A stretch of DNA of 64,000 bases from Hyphomicrobiaceae bacterium (GTDB lineage: Bacteria; Pseudomonadota; Alphaproteobacteria; Rhizobiales; Hyphomicrobiaceae), in NCBI GenBank assembly GCA_002919265.1, contig PKEY01000085.1, forward strand, positions 1-64,000. Direction: 5' to 3'. Made by a program: the position numbers and the translations under genes. How positions within the stretch are numbered: the stretch's first letter is position 1; each line of letters opens with the position of its first letter. This document shows positions 59,227 to 64,000 of this stretch, piece by piece. The notes under the pieces were generated by a model. It was not told the origin of the DNA, did no database searches, and worked only from the letters and a program-made list of their open reading frames with translations.

Positions 59227-60501
59227 ATGGCAATCACTCTTGTTCTCGCATTCGTAGCGCTCTTTGTATTCGGTTTTCCGGTGGTCATCGCGATCACGGT
59301 GCCGGCGCTGCTCTACGTCATATTGTCGGATTTCCCGCTGGAGCTGGTCGCGCAGCGCATGACCTATGCACTCGATTCTTTCCCGCTGGTCGCGGTGCCA
59401 GTCTTCATTTTCGTCGGCAGTCTGATGAATCAGGCCGGCATCACAAGTCACATTTTCCGCTTCGCCAATACGCTCGGCGGACGCGTGCCGGGTGGCCTCG
59501 CGCAGGTCAACGTCCTTGGATCGCTGATTTTCTCAGGGACATCTGGTGCAGCACTGGCAGATATCGGCGGACTGGGGCGCATCGAGATCCGTGCCATGGT
59601 GCGCAACGGTTTTTCTCCCGCCTATGCCGCGGCGATAACCGGCGCATCTGCCGTAGTCGGCCCGATTTTTCCCCCTTCAATTCCGCTCATCATCTACGGC
59701 GCTGCCACCAGCACCTCAATTGTCCAGCTGTTGATCGCCGGCATCATGCCAGCGCTTCTGTACACGGGCATATTGATGCTGACAGTCGCCTGGCTCGCCT
59801 ATCGGTATAACCATCCGCGCTCGTCGCGCTGGCCAACATTCCGGGAGATCTGGGCAGCTTTCTTGCCGGCGCTGCCGGCTTTGCTGGCACCGGTCCTGCT
59901 CGTTGGTGGGATGTTGGCGGGCCTGTTTACGCCTACTGAGGCAGCGTCAATCACGGTGGCCTACATTCTGCTGATCACCGTTTTCTTTTACGGTGGCATC
60001 ACCTGGGAACGGTTGCGCTTCGCCCTCTTCGACACCGTGAAGACCACGTCGGCCGTGCTCATCATTGTGTCCGCGGCGGGGCTTTTCGGCTGGGTGATGG
60101 CAATCGAGCAGCTACCGCAGATCTTTACGCGCGCCCTGTTGTCACTCTCGACCGATCCGGTGGTGCTGCTCTTGATTGTGAACGTTCTGCTCCTGATCGC
60201 GGGTATGTTCATAGACAGCACCACAGCAACGCTACTTATAGCGCCGCTGGTGATAGCGCCGTTGACCATGGCCGGAGTCGACCCGGTTCATCTCGGCATT
60301 ATCTTCGTCTTCAACCTGATGATCGGCCTTTTGACGCCACCGATGGGGTTGGGGCTCTTCTTGCTGTCCCACATCGCTGGCATATCGATGTGGGCGGTGT
60401 TGCGCGCGGTGCTGCCGTTCTACATCCCGCTTTTGGTCTCACTGATCATCATCACGTTCTGGCCGGATCTTTCGCTCTGGCTTCCGAAGATGATGCGCTG
60501 A
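59227..60501 (+). CDS. dctM: TRAP transporter large permease (DctM family)
   Basis: The 424-residue membrane protein shows DctM features: ERMTYALDSF-like VAQRMTYALDSFPLVAVPVF, NVLGSLIFSGTSGAALADIG, the PPSIPLIIYGAATSTS segment, and LTPPMGLGLFLLSHIAG near the C-terminus. About a dozen transmembrane helices are predicted. With DctP and DctQ it forms a complete sodium-coupled importer. A strong terminator ends the operon. Confidence 0.93.
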   Translation: MAITLVLAFVALFVFGFPVVIAITVPALLYVILSDFPLELVAQRMTYALDSFPLVAVPVFIFVGSLMNQAGITSHIFRFANTLGGRVPGGLAQVNVLGSLIFSGTSGAALADIGGLGRIEIRAMVRNGFSPAYAAAITGASAVVGPIFPPSIPLIIYGAATSTSIVQLLIAGIMPALLYTGILMLTVAWLAYRYNHPRSSRWPTFREIWAAFLPALPALLAPVLLVGGMLAGLFTPTEAASITVAYILLITVFFYGGITWERLRFALFDTVKTTSAVLIIVSAAGLFGWVMAIEQLPQIFTRALLSLSTDPVVLLLIVNVLLLIAGMFIDSTTATLLIAPLVIAPLTMAGVDPVHLGIIFVFNLMIGLLTPPMGLGLFLLSHIAGISMWAVLRAVLPFYIPLLVSLIIITFWPDLSLWLPKMMR

Positions 60502-60565
60502 TCATGCCAGCGGGTTTTGAGGACAGAGAGAAAGACAGTCCGCACAGGTACGATTTGATAGAGGA

Positions 60566-60597
60566 GCCGCTATGCAATCAGCATAGCGGCTTTTCTG
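60566..60597 (+). terminator. Rho-independent terminator of the TRAP operon
   Basis: GCCGCTATGC (60566-60575) pairs perfectly with GCATAGCGGC (60581-60590) around AATCA, followed by TTTTCT. Confidence 0.92.
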
Positions 60598-60614
60598 CTA
60601 CGAGGCCGACAGCC

Positions 60615-61781
60615 TCACTTCGTCGGCAACCCGGCAAAAGCTTGCTGCAAATCCGCGATGAGATCGGCTGGGTCTTCGAGGCCAATGTGCAGACGAATGA
60701 GCGCGCCACCTTTCCAGCCTGGAATTCCGCCCTCGGGATAAACCATGGCGAGGCTTTCGTAACCGCCCCAGGAAGCGCCGAGGCCGAACAGCTTTAGCCT
60801 GTCGGCCATGTGGTCAACATCGTCTTGCTTGATGTGCGGCTTGAATGCGACCGACAGCAGGCCGTTGGCGCCGGTGAAGTCACGTTTCCAGATTTCATGG
60901 CCCGGGTGCGACGGTAACGGCGGATAGAGGACACGCTCGACCTGAGGCTGCTCTTCGAGCCAGCGGATAACCTCCTTCGCATGCTCGCAATGCATGGCAA
61001 TGCGCGCGCTCGCCGTACGCAATCCGCGCAAGGCGGCGTAGGCATCGTCAGGACTTACGGTCTGGCCCAGCAAGCCAGCGTCATAGGCAAGCTGCTCAGC
61101 CGCCCGGGCATTCGCGGTGACCGAGCCCATTACCAAATCGGAATGGCCGGCGATGTACTTGGTGACGGCGACGATTGAAATGTCCGCACCCAGCGCGATT
61201 GGACAATAGAGCCCCGGGGCTCCCCAGGTATTGTCCGCCGCGAGCAACGTATTTTCACGATCCTTGAGCAGTGCAGCGATCGCCGGCAGATCCTGCAGGT
61301 CGTAGATGATCGAGCCCGGAATTTCGACGTAAACCAGCCGTGTCTCGGGCCGCAGGCGCTTCGCGACTTCCTCGTGACCGCCGGGATAAAACTCGCAATC
61401 GATTCCGCGCGGCCGCAAGAAGCGCACGGCGATCGCGCGCGCGGGACCGTAAATCGACTCGGACAGCAGGCAGTGGTCGCCCGGCTTCAGCACCGAGAGA
61501 AACACGTGCGCGATGGCAGCAAGGCCTGACGGAAACAGCATCGTCCGCACGCCCTGCTCAATCTCGGTAATCGCATCTTCCAGCGCGAACGTGGTGGGCG
61601 TGCCACGCGCACCGTAGGAGAAAACGCGCTCGTTGCCTTCGCGTCGGGTGCGGATGGACTTGAGCGTGTCTGTATCGCGATAGAGGACCGTCGAAGCGCG
61701 GATCACGGGCGGATTGACGGCCTGCGTTTCAGCCTCCGCATGATTGCGCGCCATGTGAACGAGCTTCGTCTTGTCCTTCAT
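60615..61781 (-). CDS. metC: Cystathionine beta-lyase
   Basis: The 388-residue PLP enzyme of the Cys/Met metabolism family has KLVHMARNHAEAETQAVNPP, FSYGARGTPTTFALEDAITE, LFPSGLAAIAHVFLSVLKPG and the PLP lysine in ISIVAVTKYIAGHSDLVMGS. The C-terminal FGLGASWGGYESLAM motif is typical of MetC rather than MetB. It cleaves cystathionine to homocysteine, pyruvate and ammonia. I start at the ATG at 61781 (GAGGA upstream); extension to 62021 overlaps the neighbouring E1 gene. Converges on the TRAP operon terminator. Confidence 0.93.
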   Translation of the reverse strand: MKDKTKLVHMARNHAEAETQAVNPPVIRASTVLYRDTDTLKSIRTRREGNERVFSYGARGTPTTFALEDAITEIEQGVRTMLFPSGLAAIAHVFLSVLKPGDHCLLSESIYGPARAIAVRFLRPRGIDCEFYPGGHEEVAKRLRPETRLVYVEIPGSIIYDLQDLPAIAALLKDRENTLLAADNTWGAPGLYCPIALGADISIVAVTKYIAGHSDLVMGSVTANARAAEQLAYDAGLLGQTVSPDDAYAALRGLRTASARIAMHCEHAKEVIRWLEEQPQVERVLYPPLPSHPGHEIWKRDFTGANGLLSVAFKPHIKQDDVDHMADRLKLFGLGASWGGYESLAMVYPEGGIPGWKGGALIRLHIGLEDPADLIADLQQAFAGLPTK

Positions 61782-61834
61782 CGACGTCCTCTCAAGTCCT
61801 TGAAAAATATCGGCGGATAATACGGCGAACGCGC

Positions 61835-64000
61835 CTAGGCCAAACCCAGCGCGTCCGCGACGAGAGCGCGCGCCTGCGCAGCGAGCCAGGTTTTGACGCC
61901 CATAGCAGGCGTTGCAGCTGCCGGTCGGCCCGCACGGCGGATCGGACGACCGATCACCCGCTCGATATGCGGAGCAAGGTGGCGGAAATAGCCCATGTTT
62001 TCGGGCTCTTCCTCGCACCAAACAAACTCAGCCTTGGAATAGGGCTTCAGCGCGGCTGCGAGTGCATCTGCCGGGAACGGCCAAAGTTGCTCGATGCGAA
62101 CAAGTGCCACTTGCTTTTCGAGTTTGTTTTCGGCGCGCGCCTGTAGAAGCTCGTAATAGACCTTGCCCGTGCACAGAACGACCCGCTTCGGACGCTTGAC
62201 CGCGGCATCGACGATGACCGGCGTAAACGCAGTGCCCGGCCCGAACTCCGCAAGCGAAGACACGCAGGCCTTGTGGCGAAGCAACGCCTTCGGTGTCAGC
62301 ACGACGAGCGGTTTTCGGAAGGGCCAATGAATCTGACGGCGGAGCAAATGGAAAAAGTTCGCCGGAGTCGAAACATTGGCCACGATGAGGTTGGCGTCGG
62401 CGCACGCCGCAAGCAGCCTCTCCGGACGGCCCGTCGAATGATCCGGCCCACCACCGTCGAGGCCATGCGGAAGGAAAATGACGAGACCTGTCGACCTCAG
62501 CCAGCGATCCTCACTGCAGGCAATGCACTGGTCGAAAACCGGCTGGGCGATGTTGAGAAACTCACCGAACTGCGCCTCCCACACCACCAGCCGGCGCGGA
62601 TCAGCCAGGCTCACGCCGTACTCGAAACAAAGCACGGCGTGCTCAATGAGCGGCGTGTTGTGAACTTCGACATGTGCCTTGTCGCGCGCGGCAGGAGCGA
62701 GTACGAGGTGACGCGCACCGGTCGTCTGGTCGTGCAGTTCGAGGTGTCGCTGCGTGAAGGCTCCACGCAACGCATCCTGACCACTGAACCGCACGGGCGT
62801 GCCTTCCGCCAACAATGACGCAAAGGCCAGAGCTTCTCCCGTTGCCCAGTTGATCCCCTCGCCCGTTTCGATGGACTGACGCCGTTCTTCCAAAAACCGC
62901 GCCACTTTGGGATCGACGTTGAAACCCCGCGGGACCTCGGTCAACAGCGCACCGAGCCGCTTCAGCTCCTCAAACGGGAGACCGGTAATGGGCGAACTAA
63001 GCGTGTCCTCCAAGCTTCCGCAACGGAAGCCGGCCCATGCGCCTTCGAACCAGTCGGCTCGGTTCACTGCGTAGGATTTCGCAGCTTCGAGGCCTGCGCG
63101 GATTTCCTCATCCATCGCCCGAGCTGCTTCAGCCATCACCGACGTGTCGATCCCCTCGTCGGCAAGCTGTGCGGCGTAGATCTCGTTCACAGGTGGCCGT
63201 GCGTCGATGGCGCGATACATCACCGGCTGCGTGAAACGTGGTTCGTCGAATTCGTTGTGGCCGGGACGACGGTAGCAGACGAGATCGATGACGATGTCGC
63301 TGCCAAAAGCGGCCCGCCAGCGCGCGGCAACCTGCGCGGCCCGCCACACGGCATCCGGATCATCGCCGTTGACATGCAGAACAGGCGCTTCGACGAGCTT
63401 GGCGATATCCGACGGATGACGAGCAGAACGGCCCTCCTCGGGTAGCGTCGTGAACCCGAGCTGGTTGTTGATGAGGACGTGGATCGTCCCACCGAGATCG
63501 TAAGGCGCAAGGCGGGAAAGCTGAAACATTTCCGCGACCAGCCCCTGCCCTGCGAAACTTGCATCCGTGTGCAGCAGCAGCGGCAGCACCGCCCGGCGGC
63601 CCTCGTCGGGGCCACGCATACGCTGCTTCGCTCGCGCGCGGCCCTGGCTGATAATCGGCACAAGTTGCAGATGCGAGGGGTGCGGCGAGACCGAAAAGCG
63701 AATGTTGCGCCCGGCGATCTCGCGCTCGCCGGTATAGCCCAGGTGGTACGGCACATCCGAAGAAACACCGAGACCCTCGGGGACGGGCGGCTTGCCTTGA
63801 ATCTCCGCCAGCAGCGCACCCAGCGGTTTGCCGCAGATGTTGGCGAGCAGATTGAACCGGCCGCGGTGCATGCCGCCGATGACGACTTCCTCGAGCCCCA
63901 GCGGCACACTCTCCTTCAACAGCACATCAAGCAGAACGATGAAGCTTTCCGCGCCGCCGAGGCCGAACAGGCGCGCACCAGGCAACCGTTGCGCCACCCC
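61835..64000 (-). CDS. 2-oxoglutarate dehydrogenase E1-like ThDP enzyme, C-terminal part, cut by the window edge
   Basis: About 720 residues are visible; full E1 proteins are about 950-1000, so the N-terminus lies beyond the right edge and the GTG at 63997 is probably not the start. Motifs include GGMHRGRFNLLANICGKP, HPSHLQLVPIISQGRARAKQ, GGTIHVLINNQLGFTTL, VHGDDP-like VLHVNGDDPDAV, CYRRPGHNEFDEPRF, GQDALRGAFTQRH and TPKALLRHKACV. The ThDP/Mg region reads HTDASFAGQG where canonical SucA has HGDAAFAGQG. Several such replacements suggest a paralogue rather than the core SucA. E2 and E3 genes are not in view. Confidence 0.8.
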   Translation of the reverse strand, partial: GVAQRLPGARLFGLGGAESFIVLLDVLLKESVPLGLEEVVIGGMHRGRFNLLANICGKPLGALLAEIQGKPPVPEGLGVSSDVPYHLGYTGEREIAGRNIRFSVSPHPSHLQLVPIISQGRARAKQRMRGPDEGRRAVLPLLLHTDASFAGQGLVAEMFQLSRLAPYDLGGTIHVLINNQLGFTTLPEEGRSARHPSDIAKLVEAPVLHVNGDDPDAVWRAAQVAARWRAAFGSDIVIDLVCYRRPGHNEFDEPRFTQPVMYRAIDARPPVNEIYAAQLADEGIDTSVMAEAARAMDEEIRAGLEAAKSYAVNRADWFEGAWAGFRCGSLEDTLSSPITGLPFEELKRLGALLTEVPRGFNVDPKVARFLEERRQSIETGEGINWATGEALAFASLLAEGTPVRFSGQDALRGAFTQRHLELHDQTTGARHLVLAPAARDKAHVEVHNTPLIEHAVLCFEYGVSLADPRRLVVWEAQFGEFLNIAQPVFDQCIACSEDRWLRSTGLVIFLPHGLDGGGPDHSTGRPERLLAACADANLIVANVSTPANFFHLLRRQIHWPFRKPLVVLTPKALLRHKACVSSLAEFGPGTAFTPVIVDAAVKRPKRVVLCTGKVYYELLQARAENKLEKQVALVRIEQLWPFPADALAAALKPYSKAEFVWCEEEPENMGYFRHLAPHIERVIGRPIRRAGRPAAATPAMGVKTWLAAQARALVADALGLA

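Noticed and set aside
58600..59451. 283-codon minus-strand frame
   Set aside because: Antisense to dctQ and dctM; very His/Arg-rich translation of membrane-helix complement.
1..64000. CRISPR arrays, insertion sequences, prophage or rRNA
   Set aside because: No regularly spaced repeats, transposase motifs, phage structural genes or rRNA sequence were seen on reading both strands.

Overview
The window looks like chromosomal DNA of an alphaproteobacterium, most likely of the order Hyphomicrobiales. The evidence is high G+C coding, separate petA-petB-petC genes for the bc1 complex, a TauE/SafE exporter overlapping a TIGR02186-family gene, a PodJ-like coiled-coil/Sel1 protein, an AidB-type acyl-CoA dehydrogenase, and tandem MaoC genes. 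The genus cannot be fixed from sequence alone. I saw no insertion sequence, prophage, CRISPR array or rRNA. There is one tRNA gene, tRNA-Ser(GCT). Both window edges cut genes: an acyl-CoA carboxylase beta subunit on the left and a 2-oxoglutarate dehydrogenase E1-like gene on the right.

Layout. 0-14 kb: LuxR-type regulator; two overlapping genes for membrane-associated GTPases; AidB-like flavoprotein; RuvX; UPF0173 metallohydrolase; membrane-embedded spermidine-synthase-like fusion; an A+T-rich outer-membrane barrel gene; TIGR02186 plus TauE/SafE exporter; DUF488. 14-25 kb: the PodJ-like protein, YjbQ, MsrA, GST, FabI, a zinc-free reductase, a histidine phosphatase and a DUF937/PRC-barrel membrane protein. 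25-29 kb: a scrambled aminoglycoside phosphotransferase remnant, a TPR protein, aroC, a dehalogenase-family gene and trmL. 29-36 kb: the petABC operon, then a nucleoside/methylthioadenosine salvage group (mtnP, apt, mtnA). 36-48 kb: two small membrane or secreted genes, a CobW GTPase, HemG-like flavodoxin, two MaoC hydratases, a lytic-transglycosylase-like protein, ychF, LysE, a cytochrome P450, a tiny basic protein, two DedA paralogues and a TPR-methyltransferase. 48-53 kb: quinone reductase, GSTs and small secreted proteins.

53-64 kb is the most metabolically suggestive part. It has an IclR regulator, sulfoacetaldehyde acetyltransferase (xsc) without an adjacent pta, tRNA-Ser, a beta-hydroxyacid dehydrogenase divergent from a complete TRAP transporter, cystathionine beta-lyase, and a divergent E1 paralogue. 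Xsc releases sulfite and the TauE/SafE gene at 12-13 kb could export it, so organosulfonate catabolism is a reasonable hypothesis for this strain. The TRAP substrate is not shown by the sequence.

The least explained items are the paired GTPases (1573-4352), the inverted APH(6)-like remnant (25315-25640), the 58-residue basic protein (44347-44523), the A+T-rich barrel gene (10172-11110), the direct repeats ahead of xsc and the gene-poor stretch at 56638-57523. Start codons were chosen from Shine-Dalgarno spacing and family length, so several differ from the longest possible reading frame.
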